Assembly (NCBI GenBank): GCA_905479575.1
Contig: CAJQNB010000001.1
Location: 1 to 64,000, forward strand
Reading direction: 5' to 3'
Source: an uncultured Pseudophaeobacter sp.
GTDB lineage: Bacteria; Pseudomonadota; Alphaproteobacteria; Rhodobacterales; Rhodobacteraceae
DNA length: 64,000 bases
In this document: positions 21,651-31,062 of the stretch, one piece after another
Layout: each line of letters starts with the position of its first letter
Position numbering within the stretch: position 1 is the first letter of the stretch
Position numbers and translations under genes: made by a program
Notes under the pieces: generated by a model
What the model was told of the DNA's origin: nothing
Seen by the model: the letters and a program-made list of their open reading frames with translations, nothing else
Databases searched by the model: none

Positions 21651-21713
21651 ATGATGCATCCCTCAGGAAACCAGGCCTCAGGCAACAACATCTCAGGTCA
21701 TCTGGCACCATGA
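21651..21713 (+). CDS. Putative 20-residue leader peptide coupled to the P1 peptidase gene
   Basis: A short frame (MMHPSGNQASGNNISGHLAP) has AGGAG 8 bases before its ATG, and its stop overlaps the start of the P1 peptidase gene (ATGA). The peptidase ATG itself has no good ribosome-binding site, so translation may reach it through this leader. TCAGG occurs three times in the coding part. Just upstream are two hairpins: CCGGCGCA/TGCGCCGG at about 21551-21573, and a G-run/C-run stem near 21600-21626. Confidence 0.4.
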   Translation: MMHPSGNQASGNNISGHLAP

Positions 21714-22741
21714 GACCTGGACCCAAAAACCTGATCACCGATGTCCCTGGCCTCATGGTCGGCAATGCCAGTGATGCGGCGCTGAAGTCCGGCACCACGG
21801 TTTTGCTGGCAAGCGAACCGTTGACCGCCTCGGTGCATGTCATGGGGGGCGCGCCGGGCACCCGCGAAACAGATCTGCTGGCACCGGATAAATCCGTGGC
21901 CAAGATCGACGCCCTGGTGCTATCGGGCGGGTCTGCCTTTGGGCTGGATGCCTGTTCCGGTGTCGTGGACGGGCTGCGCGATCAGGGGCGTGGCTTCACC
22001 CTGGGGCCTGCACTCATTCCACTGGTGCCCGGCGCCATCCTGTTTGACCTGCTGAACGGCGGCGACAAGGACTGGCAGGACAACCCCTATCGCGCCTTGG
22101 GTCGCGCCGCTTTTGAGGATGTCTCAAGCGATTTCTCCCTTGGCTCCCATGGGGCTGGCACCGGCGCCCTGACCGCGATGGTCAAAGGCGGGCTTGGCTC
22201 TGCCTCTTTTGTGCTGGACAGTGGCGTGACTGTTGGCGCGCTGGTTGCTGCCAATCCGATGGGCAGCGTCACCACCCCCGGAGATCGCCATTTCTGGGCC
22301 GCACCTTTTGAGGTCGACGGAGAATTTGGCGGCCTCGGCCCTGACAGCGCAGTGGGGCTGGGACGCAGTCTCGACAGTCGCAAAATGCAGGCCATGCGCG
22401 CTCTTGCGGCCGATAACGACCTGCCCTCGGAGCGTGGCAATACCACCATTGCCATCGTCGCCACCGATGCCGCCCTGACCAAGGCTGAATGCCAGCGCAT
22501 GGCCACTGCGGCCCATGACGGTATTGGCCGAGCCACCGTTCCGGCCCATGCGCCGGGGGATGGCGACCTGGTCTTTGCCGCCAGCACCGGCGGCCGGACA
22601 CTCACCTCTGCAGAGGCTGAGCTGGGCGAGATCGGCCATGCTGCCGCGCTCTGTCTCAGTCGCGCCATTGCACGGGCGGTCTACTGCGCCACACCAGCGG
22701 AAAATGACCTGCTGCCCTGCTGGAGCCCCACCCAAACCTGA
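21710..22741 (+). CDS. P1 family peptidase (DmpA/ornithine acetyltransferase superfamily)
   Basis: A 343-residue N-terminal-nucleophile hydrolase. The start MRPGPKNLITDVPGLMVGNA and VLSGGSAFGLDACSGV are family signatures. The GNTTIAIVATDAALTKAE segment holds the likely self-cleavage site and threonine nucleophile. Relatives are L-aminopeptidase D-Ala-esterase/amidases and beta-peptidyl aminopeptidases; substrates vary. Translation may depend on the overlapping leader peptide. Confidence 0.88.
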   Translation: MRPGPKNLITDVPGLMVGNASDAALKSGTTVLLASEPLTASVHVMGGAPGTRETDLLAPDKSVAKIDALVLSGGSAFGLDACSGVVDGLRDQGRGFTLGPALIPLVPGAILFDLLNGGDKDWQDNPYRALGRAAFEDVSSDFSLGSHGAGTGALTAMVKGGLGSASFVLDSGVTVGALVAANPMGSVTTPGDRHFWAAPFEVDGEFGGLGPDSAVGLGRSLDSRKMQAMRALAADNDLPSERGNTTIAIVATDAALTKAECQRMATAAHDGIGRATVPAHAPGDGDLVFAASTGGRTLTSAEAELGEIGHAAALCLSRAIARAVYCATPAENDLLPCWSPTQT

Positions 22742-22829
22742 AACCTCAGATGCGGCAGATTCGCCCGTTGACACTCAGCGCCAACAAGCGCCGTATTCTA
22801 TCAAAGCCAACTCAAACCGGAGCAAGCCT

Positions 22830-23294
22830 ATGAAACCTATCCTAACCGCAGCCATTCTTGGCCTTCTGGCCGCACCCGCTTTTGCCGAAGGCGACGCTGC
22901 CAAAGGCGAAAAGGCCTTTAACAAATGCAAATCCTGCCACACCATCGTCTCTGACACCGGCGAGAAAATCGTCAAGGGTGGCAAAACCGGCCCGAATCTT
23001 TGGGGTGTTGTTGGCCGCACGGCGGGCACCTACGAAGGGTTTAGATACGGCAAGGATCTGGTTGCCGCCGGCGAAGGTGGCCTGGTCTGGGATCTTGCTA
23101 GCTTTGAGGCCTATACCCAAGATCCCCGTGGCTTCCTGCGCGAGCACCTGGACGACGGCAAGGCCAAATCAAAAATGTCGTACAAGCTGAAAAAAGGTGC
23201 CGAAGACATCTATGCCTTCCTGGCCCAGTTCAGCCCTGCCGCCGAAGAGCCAGCCGAAGATGCCGCAGCCAGCGAGGACGCGGCCTCCGAGTAA
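22830..23294 (+). CDS. cycA: Cytochrome c-550 (class I c-type cytochrome)
   Basis: A 154-residue periplasmic electron carrier. The ATG at 22830 gives a clean signal peptide (MKPILTAAILGLLAAPAFA) and a mature start EGDAAKGEKAFNKCKSCH, with haem cysteines C33 and C36 and ligand H37. GKTGPNLWGVVGR and the axial methionine in KSKMSYKL are present. The mature sequence closely matches Paracoccus cytochrome c-550, which links the bc1 complex with oxidases and dehydrogenases. The tail is rich in Glu and Ala. The frame is also open upstream into the peptidase gene, but that extension is not real. Confidence 0.92.
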   Translation: MKPILTAAILGLLAAPAFAEGDAAKGEKAFNKCKSCHTIVSDTGEKIVKGGKTGPNLWGVVGRTAGTYEGFRYGKDLVAAGEGGLVWDLASFEAYTQDPRGFLREHLDDGKAKSKMSYKLKKGAEDIYAFLAQFSPAAEEPAEDAAASEDAASE

Positions 23295-23320
23295 TCTGCC
23301 ACTTGTGTATCAGGCCTTTT

Positions 23321-23338
23321 GGCCCGCTGTGGCGGGCC
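23321..23338 (+). other. Stem-loop after cycA
   Basis: GGCCCGC pairs with GCGGGCC around a TGTG loop, followed by G/C-rich sequence rather than T. It may stabilise the 3' end of the cycA transcript or act with the terminator that follows. Confidence 0.4.
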
Positions 23339-23372
23339 GGGGCCAGATCTGACTGCCTGAAACTTAGGCATC

Positions 23373-23402
23373 AAAGGCCGCGACCGCAGGGGCGCGGCCT
23401 TT
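23373..23402 (+). terminator. Rho-independent terminator between cycA and idi
   Basis: AAAGGCCGCG pairs perfectly with CGCGGCCTTT around a 10-base loop, and T residues follow. It separates two genes that read the same way. Confidence 0.75.
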
Positions 23403-23480
23403 CGCGTAGTTGCTTTGCTCTGCGACCCGCGTTAGCCATTGCAGGCTGCGTGATGGCGGCACACTGATTACGGATCCGGA

Positions 23481-24023
23481 ATGCCCCATTTGATCCCGGC
23501 CTGGGTGAACGGCGAACTGACACCGGTAGAAAAGCTCCTGGCGCATGAACAGGGGCTCAAACACAAGGCTGTCTCGGTGTTTGTGGTCAAGGGTGTCAAA
23601 ATTCTGATGCAACGCCGCGCCCTGGGGAAATATCACACGCCTGGGCTCTGGGCCAATACCTGCTGCACCCATCCCATGTGGGAGGAAAGCTCCTCGGCCT
23701 GCGCGGTCCGGCGGATGCAGCAAGAGCTGGGCATCAGAGGGCTGTACCCTGAGTTTCGCCATCAGTTGGAATATCGGGCCGATGTGGGCCATGGGATGGT
23801 GGAACATGAGGTGGTGGATGTGTTTCTCGCCCATGCGCACCGGCCACTGACTCCGGTTGCCAACCCCGATGAGGTGATGGAGACCCGCTGGATGGACTAC
23901 CATGACCTGTTGGCAGAGGTGCAGCGTCACCCGGAACGTTTCACCCCCTGGCTAAAGATTTACCTGCACAAATACGCCGATATCATCTTTGGCCCCGATC
24001 TGATCATCGCCTCCAAGACCTGA
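23481..24023 (+). CDS. idi: Isopentenyl-diphosphate delta-isomerase, type I
   Basis: A 180-residue Nudix-fold enzyme interconverting IPP and DMAPP in isoprenoid synthesis. The catalytic cysteine lies in NTCCTHP, and the Nudix-like stretch SACAVRRMQQELGI holds the metal-binding glutamates. VEHEVVDVFLA is conserved. Many alphaproteobacteria make IPP by the MEP route and use Idi only to balance the two isomers. Downstream, GCCGG/CCGGC followed by TTGTTT (24051-24073) is a weak terminator candidate. Confidence 0.93.
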   Translation: MPHLIPAWVNGELTPVEKLLAHEQGLKHKAVSVFVVKGVKILMQRRALGKYHTPGLWANTCCTHPMWEESSSACAVRRMQQELGIRGLYPEFRHQLEYRADVGHGMVEHEVVDVFLAHAHRPLTPVANPDEVMETRWMDYHDLLAEVQRHPERFTPWLKIYLHKYADIIFGPDLIIASKT

Positions 24024-24136
24024 TCCTGAGCGCGCCATTTTGCCCCAGATGCCGGTCGTGATCCGGCTTGTTTCCCCTTGCCCTTTAACCGGGCTCTATG
24101 GTTCTGTGCCGTCAAGTATTGGGAGGCACAGATATC

Positions 24137-25396
24137 ATGTCAGTTCTTATTGCCGGTGGCGGTATCGCCGGGCTTAGCCTGGGTTTGACGCTGCATCAGA
24201 TTGGGGTGCCGTTTCACATCTACGAAGCCGCCGCTGAACTGCGCCCCATGGGGGTTGGTATCAACCTGCAGCCCAACGCCGTACGCGAGCTGTTTGACCT
24301 GGGCCTGGAGGCGGAGCTGGAAGAGATCGGCATCCGCACCCGGCAGCTGGGGTTTTATTCAAAACTCGGCAAGACAATCTGGGAAGAGCCGCGCGGGCTT
24401 GAGGCCGGCTACGCCTGGCCGCAGTACTCGGTCCATCGCGGCGCTTTGCAAATGATGCTGTACCAGGCGCTGGTGGCACGGGCGGGTGCCGACTGCATCA
24501 CCACCGATGCGCGCGCCGTGGGGTTTGAACAGACCGCAACCGGTGCAGATCTGCTGTTTGCGGACGGGTCTCGTCAAAGCGGTACGCTGGTTATTGCAGC
24601 AGACGGTATTCATTCCGCCCTGCGCGCGCAGATGTACCCCGAGGAAGGCGCGCCTATCTGGAATGGCCGGATCCTGTGGCGTGCCACCACCCAGGGCACG
24701 CCCTGGAAGGGCGAGGCCTCCATGGCGATGATCGGTCACGACAGCCTGCGCATGGTGGCCTATCCGATCTCCCGACCCGACGCTGATGGGCGCGCCACCC
24801 TCAACTGGATCGCGGAGAAAAGCTTTGACCCTTCCACGCCCTGGAAGAAAGAGGACTGGAACCGCGCCGCCGATATCGATGACTTTGTTGCCGAGTTCGA
24901 AGACTGGCAGTTTGACTGGATTGATGTGCCTGGCCTCATTCGCGGGGCCGAGGTGGTCTATGAATACCCGATGGTGGATCGCGACCCGCTGCCGCAATGG
25001 AGTTTTGGCGCCGTGACCTTGATGGGAGACGCCGCGCATCCGACCTATCCTGTTGGCTCCAACGGCGCCAGTCAGGCCATCATTGACGCGCGGATCATCG
25101 GCGCATCTTTCCTGTCCCATGGTCTCACCTCAGACGCGCTTGCCGCCTTTGAGGCCGAGGTGCGCCCCCTGGCAACAGGCATCGGCCAAACCAACCGCGC
25201 CGGCAAGGGGCCGGATGGGGTGTTGCAACAGGTCGAAGATCTCTGCGGTGGCGATTTTACCAGTATCAATGAGGTCATCCCACAGGCCGAGCTTGCCGCC
25301 CATGCTGCGCGCTACAAATCCATCGCAGGCTTTTCGATAGAGGAACTGAATGCCCGCCCGGCAACGATCAAAGCTGGGGCACGGCTGAGCAGCTAA
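24137..25396 (+). CDS. FAD-dependent monooxygenase, PhzS/salicylate-hydroxylase-like
   Basis: A 419-residue group A flavoprotein monooxygenase. The ATG at 24137 has GGAGG 10 bases upstream and begins MSVLIAGGGIAGLSLGL, the FAD-binding GxGxxG. The second FAD motif is VTLMGDAAHPTYPVGSNGAS, and VIAADGIHSALR is the DG motif. Overall it resembles PhzS, which hydroxylates and decarboxylates 5-methylphenazine-1-carboxylate, but no other phenazine gene is present, so the substrate is unknown. It stands alone, with the palindromic element downstream. Confidence 0.88.
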   Translation: MSVLIAGGGIAGLSLGLTLHQIGVPFHIYEAAAELRPMGVGINLQPNAVRELFDLGLEAELEEIGIRTRQLGFYSKLGKTIWEEPRGLEAGYAWPQYSVHRGALQMMLYQALVARAGADCITTDARAVGFEQTATGADLLFADGSRQSGTLVIAADGIHSALRAQMYPEEGAPIWNGRILWRATTQGTPWKGEASMAMIGHDSLRMVAYPISRPDADGRATLNWIAEKSFDPSTPWKKEDWNRAADIDDFVAEFEDWQFDWIDVPGLIRGAEVVYEYPMVDRDPLPQWSFGAVTLMGDAAHPTYPVGSNGASQAIIDARIIGASFLSHGLTSDALAAFEAEVRPLATGIGQTNRAGKGPDGVLQQVEDLCGGDFTSINEVIPQAELAAHAARYKSIAGFSIEELNARPATIKAGARLSS

Positions 25397-25400
25397 CGGT

Positions 25401-25588
25401 GGGCTCCCGCCCGTCATCAGGCCCTTTGGGCCTTCTTCCCGTTGGGCCCAGCGCCGTGCGGACGCACGGCGGGCGCTCTGCCACTTCTGCTGCAGCTATC
25501 GCAACCGCGCCGCGCGACAGCGCGGCGCCGGGCCCAACACCGCCAGGGGCTTTCGGCGCCAGCCGATGACCCGCGGCGGCGGGAGCCC
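25401..25588. repeat. 188-bp multi-stem palindromic element in a convergent intergenic gap
   Basis: The ends are a perfect 11-bp inverted repeat: GGGCTCCCGCC (25401-25411) and GGCGGGAGCCC (25578-25588). Inside this, GTCATC (25413-25418) pairs with GATGAC (25565-25570). Hairpin AGGCCC-TTT-GGGCCT is at 25419-25433. GTTGGGCCC (25441-25449) pairs with GGGCCCAAC (25530-25538) and encloses two hairpins: CCGTGC/GCACGG flanked by AGCG/CGCT (25450-25477), and GCGCCGCGC-GACA-GCGCGGCGC (25507-25528). A last small stem, CGCC/GGCG, is at 25541-25558. The nesting is complete, like a cloverleaf. It lies between the 3' ends of the monooxygenase and glpK, where REP-like repeats are common. No coding frame in it looks real. 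It may be a dispersed repeat, a bidirectional terminator or a structured RNA. Confidence 0.75.
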
Positions 25589-25648
25589 CCCCTTGCCCCT
25601 TGGTGATCCGAAAATTGTAAAGCCGATACCGGGCAGCAAACGGGTTTC

Positions 25649-27133
25649 TTAAACGCCAATGACGGCCTGCACCGCCCGTTGCCAGCGGCCATAGGCCGCG
25701 TCGCGCTGCGCTGGGGCCATTTGAGGCGTGAACTTGCGATCCAGCGCCCAGGTTGCAGCAAAACCGGCCTGATCCGGGTAGATCCCGGCCTGCATACCAG
25801 CCAGCCAGCCCGCCCCCAGAACTGTTGTCTCCTGCATCTTGGGACGATCCACAGCGGCCCCCAACAGGTCCGACAGGCTTTGCATCGTCCAATCACTGGC
25901 GCTCATACCGCCATCAACCCGCAGGGTCACATGGGTTTCTTCCGGCCAGTCGGCCCGCATCGCCTCCAACAGGTCCCGCGTCTGATAGGCCACGCTTTGC
26001 AGCGCCGCGCGGGCCATTTCAGCTGGGCCAGTGCCCCGTGTCAGACCAAAGACCGCGCCGCGACATTCGGGTTGCCAATAGGGCGCCCCCAGCCCGGTAA
26101 AGGCGGGCACCAACAGCACATCCTGTTCGGGGTCCGCCTGCCGGGCCAAGGCCCCAGACTGGGCGGCATCCTCAAGCAGCCCCAATCCATCCCGCAGCCA
26201 TTGCACGGCAGCGCCGGCAATAAAGATGGACCCCTCCAGCGCATAGGTGGGCTTGCCGCCCAGCTGATAGGCCACGGTGGTCAGCAGACGATTGTGCGAC
26301 ACAACCGGTGTCTCGCCCGTGTTCAGCAGCGCAAAACACCCGGTCCCATAGGTGGATTTCATCATCCCCGGTGCAAAACAGGCCTGGCCAATACCAGCCG
26401 CCTGCTGGTCGCCGGCAACGCCCAGAATAGGCACTGCCTCGCCCAGAATCTCAGGCACCGTTATGCCAAAATCTGCCGCGCAGTCCTTCACCTCTGGCAG
26501 CATCGCCATTGGCACCTGCAGCAGGCCGCAGATCTCTTCGCTCCAGGCCCCTTCGCGAATGTCATAGAGCATTGTGCGTGACGCATTGGTGGCATCGGTC
26601 ACATGGGAGGCGCCGCCCGTCAGCCGCCAGATCAAAAAGCTGTCGATGGTGCCAAACAACAGCTCCCCGCGCGCGGCGCGATCGCGGGCCTCTGGCTGTT
26701 GATCCAGGATCCAGCTGGCCTTGGTGCCGGAAAAATAGGGGTCCAGCAGCAGGCCGGTCTTGTGGCGGATCATATCCTCATGGCCACCCCCGCGCAAAGC
26801 CTCGCAGATCTCAACCGTGCGGCGATCCTGCCAGACGATGGCCCGGTGGAGTGGCGCACCTGTCGCCTTGTCCCACACCGCCGTGGTTTCGCGCTGGTTG
26901 GTAATGCCGATGCCGGCCAGATCCGCAGCCGTGATCCCCGTCTGTGCCAGAACCTGTCGACAGGTTGCGACAACCGATTCCCAGATCTCATCCAGGTCAT
27001 GTTCAACCCAGCCCGCCTTGGGGAAATACTGGGGGAACTCCTGCTGCGCCGTGCCCACGGCCTGCATGTCGCCGTCAAATAACACCGCCCGTGTTGACGT
27101 GGTGCCCTGATCGATTGCCAGAATAAATTTCAT
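25649..27133 (-). CDS. glpK: Glycerol kinase
   Basis: A 494-residue FGGY-family kinase that phosphorylates glycerol to sn-glycerol 3-phosphate in the cytoplasm. Features are the N-terminal phosphate-binding loop [31 protein letters not shown], and the C-terminal [22 protein letters not shown] and [12 protein letters not shown]. The length is normal. No glycerol facilitator or glpD is adjacent, so it stands alone. Confidence 0.95.
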   Translation of the reverse strand: MKFILAIDQGTTSTRAVLFDGDMQAVGTAQQEFPQYFPKAGWVEHDLDEIWESVVATCRQVLAQTGITAADLAGIGITNQRETTAVWDKATGAPLHRAIVWQDRRTVEICEALRGGGHEDMIRHKTGLLLDPYFSGTKASWILDQQPEARDRAARGELLFGTIDSFLIWRLTGGASHVTDATNASRTMLYDIREGAWSEEICGLLQVPMAMLPEVKDCAADFGITVPEILGEAVPILGVAGDQQAAGIGQACFAPGMMKSTYGTGCFALLNTGETPVVSHNRLLTTVAYQLGGKPTYALEGSIFIAGAAVQWLRDGLGLLEDAAQSGALARQADPEQDVLLVPAFTGLGAPYWQPECRGAVFGLTRGTGPAEMARAALQSVAYQTRDLLEAMRADWPEETHVTLRVDGGMSASDWTMQSLSDLLGAAVDRPKMQETTVLGAGWLAGMQAGIYPDQAGFAATWALDRKFTPQMAPAQRDAAYGRWQRAVQAVIGV

Positions 27134-27242
27134 GTCCCGCCCCTGTGATGGATCTCCTCAGGGCGGGACTTTAGCCGCAAGATGTTACCGCTGCCAGTCC
27201 CTCTTAAAGCTTTAGTTGCCGAAACCGCTGAGGCGCCGACCG

Positions 27243-28085
27243 CTAGACTGCGACATTGTCAATCAGGCGCACCCCTTCCAGCCAGGCCGCCACAAAAAGC
27301 CGCGCCGGGCGGTCGGCCCTGTCCAGGGTGCTCAGGTCTTCTGCGCAGCACAGCGACAGGTACTCCACCTCGTCAAAGCCCGCCGCCAGGATCGCCGCCT
27401 CCGCTGCCGTGCCCAGAGGGGTAAAATCACCCCCAGCAGCCAGCGCCGTCGCCAGTTTGGTCAGGATCGGATGCAGCGCCCCGGCCTGGGCCGTACCCGC
27501 AGCCGAGAGCCGCATATTGCGTGAGGACATCGCCAGGCCTGAGGCCTCGCGCACGGTTGGACTGCCGACCACCTGGATTGGGATATCAAGGTCCCGCGCC
27601 ATGCGCCGGACAACCAAAAGCTGCTGATAATCCTTTTCGCCAAAAAACGCCTGATGGGCGCCGGTCTGCAAAAACAGCTTGGCCACCACCGTGGCGACCC
27701 CGTCAAAATGACCAGGGCGACAGGCCCCCTCCATCTGATCGGCCACCCCGGCCACCGAAACCGTGCTGGCAAAACCATCCGGGTAGATCTGATCCGGGTC
27801 CGGCACATAGATCATATCGACCCCGTAGGGGGCCAGCTTGATGGCATCGTCATGTTCGGTGCGCGGGTAATTGGCCAGATCTTCGGGGTTGTTGAACTGC
27901 TTGGGATTGACAAAGATCGTCACGATCACCCGGTCGCAGGCGGCCTTGGCGGCCTCCACCAGGGACAGATGCCCCGCATGGAGCGCCCCCATGGTGGGCA
28001 CCACGGCGACGCGTTCACCGGCGCGAATCCAGGCGTTACGTTTGGCCCGCAACGCGGCGAGCTGGCGAATAATCGGAGCAGTCAT
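27243..28085 (-). CDS. panC: Pantothenate synthetase
   Basis: A 280-residue enzyme that joins pantoate and beta-alanine with ATP to make pantothenate. The nucleotide-binding MGALHAGHLSLV holds the HxGH motif, and FVNPKQFN, FFGEKDYQQL and the SSRN loop (MSSRNMRLS) are all present. It begins 8 bp after the stop of panB, in the same operon. Confidence 0.96.
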   Translation of the reverse strand: MTAPIIRQLAALRAKRNAWIRAGERVAVVPTMGALHAGHLSLVEAAKAACDRVIVTIFVNPKQFNNPEDLANYPRTEHDDAIKLAPYGVDMIYVPDPDQIYPDGFASTVSVAGVADQMEGACRPGHFDGVATVVAKLFLQTGAHQAFFGEKDYQQLLVVRRMARDLDIPIQVVGSPTVREASGLAMSSRNMRLSAAGTAQAGALHPILTKLATALAAGGDFTPLGTAAEAAILAAGFDEVEYLSLCCAEDLSTLDRADRPARLFVAAWLEGVRLIDNVAV

Positions 28086-28093
28086 GGCAACTG

Positions 28094-28927
28094 TTACCCT
28101 TTTGCAGGTGCTGTCTGGTCAGCAAAGACATGTTCAGCAGCAGGGAAGGCGCGGGTGCGCACCTCGGCTGCATAGGCGGCGATTGCGGCTTCGGCATCGA
28201 CGCCCAGCGTGCCATAGCGTTTGACGAACTTTGGCTTGAACGCGGTGAACAGCCCCAGCATGTCATCCACCACCAGAACCTGACCATCGCAGCCTGCGGA
28301 GGCTCCTATACCAATGGTGGGAATGGCAACGGCGGCGGTGATCTCATCCGCCAGGCTCTGGGGCACTTTCTCCAGCACCACGGCAAAGGCGCCCGCCTCG
28401 GCCACGGCCTGCGCCCCCGCCAGCACGGCGGCCCCAGCGGCGTCGCGCCCCTGCACCTTATAGCCGCCCAGGGTATTGATCGACTGCGGCGTCAGCCCCA
28501 CATGGGCCATCACCGGAATGCCGCGCGCCACCAGAAACCGGATGGTCGCAGCCATCTCGACACCGCCCTCCAGCTTGACCGCCGCCGCATTGGTTTCCCG
28601 CATCAAGCGGGCCGCATTGCGAAAGGCCTGATCGGGGCTTTCCTCGTAGGAGCCAAAGGGCATGTCGATAACCAACATGGCACGCGACAGACCACGCGCA
28701 ACTGCCGCGCCATGTAGAATCATCATCTCCATGGTGACGCCCAGCGTCGAAGAAAGCCCGTGCAAAACCATGCCAACGCTGTCACCGACTAAAACAAAGT
28801 CACAATGTTGATCCATCATCTGCGCCATCGGCGTGGTATAGGCGGTCAGGCTGACAATCGGCGCTTTTCCCTTCTGAGCAAGGATATCGCTCGCGGTGAT
28901 GGCAGAGGTTTGTGAGGTCGCGCTCAT
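28094..28927 (-). CDS. panB: 3-methyl-2-oxobutanoate hydroxymethyltransferase
   Basis: A 277-residue enzyme that converts alpha-ketoisovalerate to ketopantoate with methylene-tetrahydrofolate, the first step towards pantothenate. Visible motifs are [27 protein letters not shown] (metal-binding Asp), [16 protein letters not shown] and [16 protein letters not shown]. It is the first gene of a panB-panC operon, divergent from the ABC transporter operon with a 164-bp gap that shows no clear operator. Confidence 0.96.
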   Translation of the reverse strand: MSATSQTSAITASDILAQKGKAPIVSLTAYTTPMAQMMDQHCDFVLVGDSVGMVLHGLSSTLGVTMEMMILHGAAVARGLSRAMLVIDMPFGSYEESPDQAFRNAARLMRETNAAAVKLEGGVEMAATIRFLVARGIPVMAHVGLTPQSINTLGGYKVQGRDAAGAAVLAGAQAVAEAGAFAVVLEKVPQSLADEITAAVAIPTIGIGASAGCDGQVLVVDDMLGLFTAFKPKFVKRYGTLGVDAEAAIAAYAAEVRTRAFPAAEHVFADQTAPAKG

Positions 28928-29091
28928 GTTTTTTCCCGGTTTGGTGCGGCTTTCGCACGCCTAGCAACTTACGCGACGCACCTCCAGTGGGCGAAATGTC
29001 TCGCACCCCTTGATTACCCGGCAGAAAACGGGAAACCTGCGTCCCAAGACCCCCGGCGACAGGGGATCAGACGCAACTAGGGAATTGAGAA

Positions 29092-30570
29092 ATGACATTC
29101 AGATCAATCGTTTTTGCCGCCAGTTCAACACTGGCTCTCATGGCTGGCACTGCCTTTGCCAAGGATTCCGTCACCATCGGGATGCAGCTGGAACCACCAC
29201 ATCTGGACCCCACCAGCGCCGCCGCCGGGGCGATTGATCAGGTGCTGTATTCCAACGTCTTTGAAGGGCTGACCCGGTTCATGGGCGATGGCTCTGTGGT
29301 GCCTGGCCTGGCCAAAAGCTGGGAGATCTCCGCTGACGGGCTGAGCTATACGTTTCATCTGAACCAGGGTGTCACCTTCCATGACGGCACCACAATGGAT
29401 GCCGAGGACGTGAAATTCTCGTTGGATCGCGCCCGCGCCGAAGACAGCACCAACGCGCAAAAGGCCCTGTTTGCCGATATCGCCAGCGTGGATGTCGTCG
29501 ACCCCGCCACGGTCAAAGTCACCCTGAGCAAAGCCAACGGCAACATGCTGTTCAACCTGGCCTGGGGAGACGCGGTTATCGTTGCCCCTGAAAGCATCGA
29601 TGACATCAAAACCGCCCCTGTTGGTACCGGCGCCTTCAAGTTCGCCGGCTGGGTGCAGGGCGACAGCATCTCCCTGGAAAAGAACGCCGACTACTGGGGC
29701 ACCCCGGCAGTGCTCGACGGTGCCACCTTCAAGTTCATTTCCGATCCCACCGCCGCCTTTGCAGCGGTCATGGCCGAAGATCTAGATGCCTTTTCCGCCT
29801 TCCCGGCGCCGGAAAACCTGCCGCAGTTTGATGCAGACCCGCGTTTTCAGGTCCTGGTCGGGTCGACCGAGGGGGAAACCATCCTGTCGACCAATAACCT
29901 GAAAGCGCCCTTTGACGATATCCGCGTGCGTCAAGCGCTTGCGCATGCGGTTGACCGTCAGGCGATCATCGACGGCGCCATGTTTGGCTATGGCACCCCA
30001 ATCGGCAGCCATTTTGCCCCCCATCACCCCGCCTATGTCGATCTGACCGGTCAGTCCGCCTATGATCCGGAACGCGCCAAGGCGCTGCTGGCCGAGGCCG
30101 GCCTTGCAGATGGCTTTAAAACCACCCTGCACCTGCCGCCCCCCTCCTATGCCCGTCGCGGTGGCGAAATCGTCGCCGCCCAGCTGGCGCAGGTTGGCAT
30201 CGAGGCCGAAATCATCAATGTGGAATGGGCCCAGTGGCTGGAAACCGTGTTCCGCGGCAAGGATTTTGGCCTCACCATCGTCAGCCATACCGAGCCAATG
30301 GACATCGGCATCTATGCCCGCCCGGACTACTACTTTCAGTATGACAATCCTGAATTCCAGGAGCTGATGACCAGCCTGAACGCAACCACCGATCCTGATC
30401 AGCGCATGGCGATGCTCAAGCAGGCGCAGGAAACCATCGCAAATGACTATGTGAACGGATACCTGTTCCAGATGGCCTCTCTCAGCGTGGCCAAGGCCGA
30501 TCTACAGGGGCTTTGGGCCAATGCGCCGACCCAAGCCATCGACCTGACCGCCGTCAGCTGGGCTGACTAA
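29092..30570 (+). CDS. ABC transporter substrate-binding protein (family 5, peptide/dipeptide type)
   Basis: A 492-residue periplasmic binding protein with a signal peptide (SIVFAASSTLALMAGTAFA). Typical family-5 features are LEPPHLDPTSAAAGAIDQVLY, VFEGLTRFMGDG, GVTFHDGTTMDAEDVKFSLDR and PTGTGAFKF-like VGTGAFKFAGWV. It delivers a peptide or similar ligand to the two permeases downstream. The ligand cannot be read from sequence; nickel, glutathione, opines and peptides are all known for the family. A strong hairpin follows its stop. Confidence 0.92.
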   Translation: MTFRSIVFAASSTLALMAGTAFAKDSVTIGMQLEPPHLDPTSAAAGAIDQVLYSNVFEGLTRFMGDGSVVPGLAKSWEISADGLSYTFHLNQGVTFHDGTTMDAEDVKFSLDRARAEDSTNAQKALFADIASVDVVDPATVKVTLSKANGNMLFNLAWGDAVIVAPESIDDIKTAPVGTGAFKFAGWVQGDSISLEKNADYWGTPAVLDGATFKFISDPTAAFAAVMAEDLDAFSAFPAPENLPQFDADPRFQVLVGSTEGETILSTNNLKAPFDDIRVRQALAHAVDRQAIIDGAMFGYGTPIGSHFAPHHPAYVDLTGQSAYDPERAKALLAEAGLADGFKTTLHLPPPSYARRGGEIVAAQLAQVGIEAEIINVEWAQWLETVFRGKDFGLTIVSHTEPMDIGIYARPDYYFQYDNPEFQELMTSLNATTDPDQRMAMLKQAQETIANDYVNGYLFQMASLSVAKADLQGLWANAPTQAIDLTAVSWAD

Positions 30571-30582
30571 GCCACCCGTTCC

Positions 30583-30616
30583 CCTGCCGGGCGCCGCATT
30601 TCTGGCGCTCGGCAGG
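30583..30616 (+). promoter_or_regulatory. Intercistronic stem-loop after the binding-protein gene
   Basis: A 13-bp stem with one G-T pair (CCTGCCGGGCGCC with GGCGCTCGGCAGG, 8-base loop), with no T-run directly after it. Hairpins here often protect the upstream mRNA or reduce read-through, so that the binding protein is made in excess over the membrane parts. Confidence 0.65.
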
Positions 30617-30640
30617 CCTCAATATTTCAGGACCAGACCA

Positions 30641-31057
30641 ATGATTGATATCTACCCCGCGGGCAGTCGACCCAGCCGCAAAGCCCCGGCCCAATGGTTC
30701 ACCGGAGAAGTCTGGATGGATCCGATCATTGCTGCCCCTGCCCCCGCCCGGATCAATGCCCTGCGGGTAAGCTTTGCCCCGGCTGCGCGCACCGCCTGGC
30801 ACAGCCATCCCCTGGGACAAACATTGCAGATCATCAGCGGCTTGGGCCTGGTTGGACTGCGTGACCGCGCCCCGCAACACATGCGCCCCGGCGATACCAT
30901 CTGGATCCCGCCCGGCGTGGAACACTGGCACGGCGCCGCACCAGAAACCGCCATGGTGCATCTGGCCCTGCAGGAAGAGCAGGATGGCTCGGCCGCCGAC
31001 TGGCTGGAACATGTTACTGACGCAGACTATCTGCGCAGCCCTGAGAGCACCTACTGA
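30641..31057 (+). CDS. Cupin domain-containing protein ((R)-mandelonitrile-lyase-like)
   Basis: A 138-residue cupin. RTAWHSHPLGQTLQIISGLG and RPGDTIWIPPGVEHWHGA carry the metal-binding histidines, and NALRVSFAPAARTAWH is shared with small cupins annotated as (R)-mandelonitrile lyase. It sits between the binding protein and the permease genes, 5 bp before the first permease, so it is part of the import operon and may process the imported compound. The activity is unproven. Confidence 0.82.
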   Translation: MIDIYPAGSRPSRKAPAQWFTGEVWMDPIIAAPAPARINALRVSFAPAARTAWHSHPLGQTLQIISGLGLVGLRDRAPQHMRPGDTIWIPPGVEHWHGAAPETAMVHLALQEEQDGSAADWLEHVTDADYLRSPESTY

Positions 31058-31062
31058 CCCCT

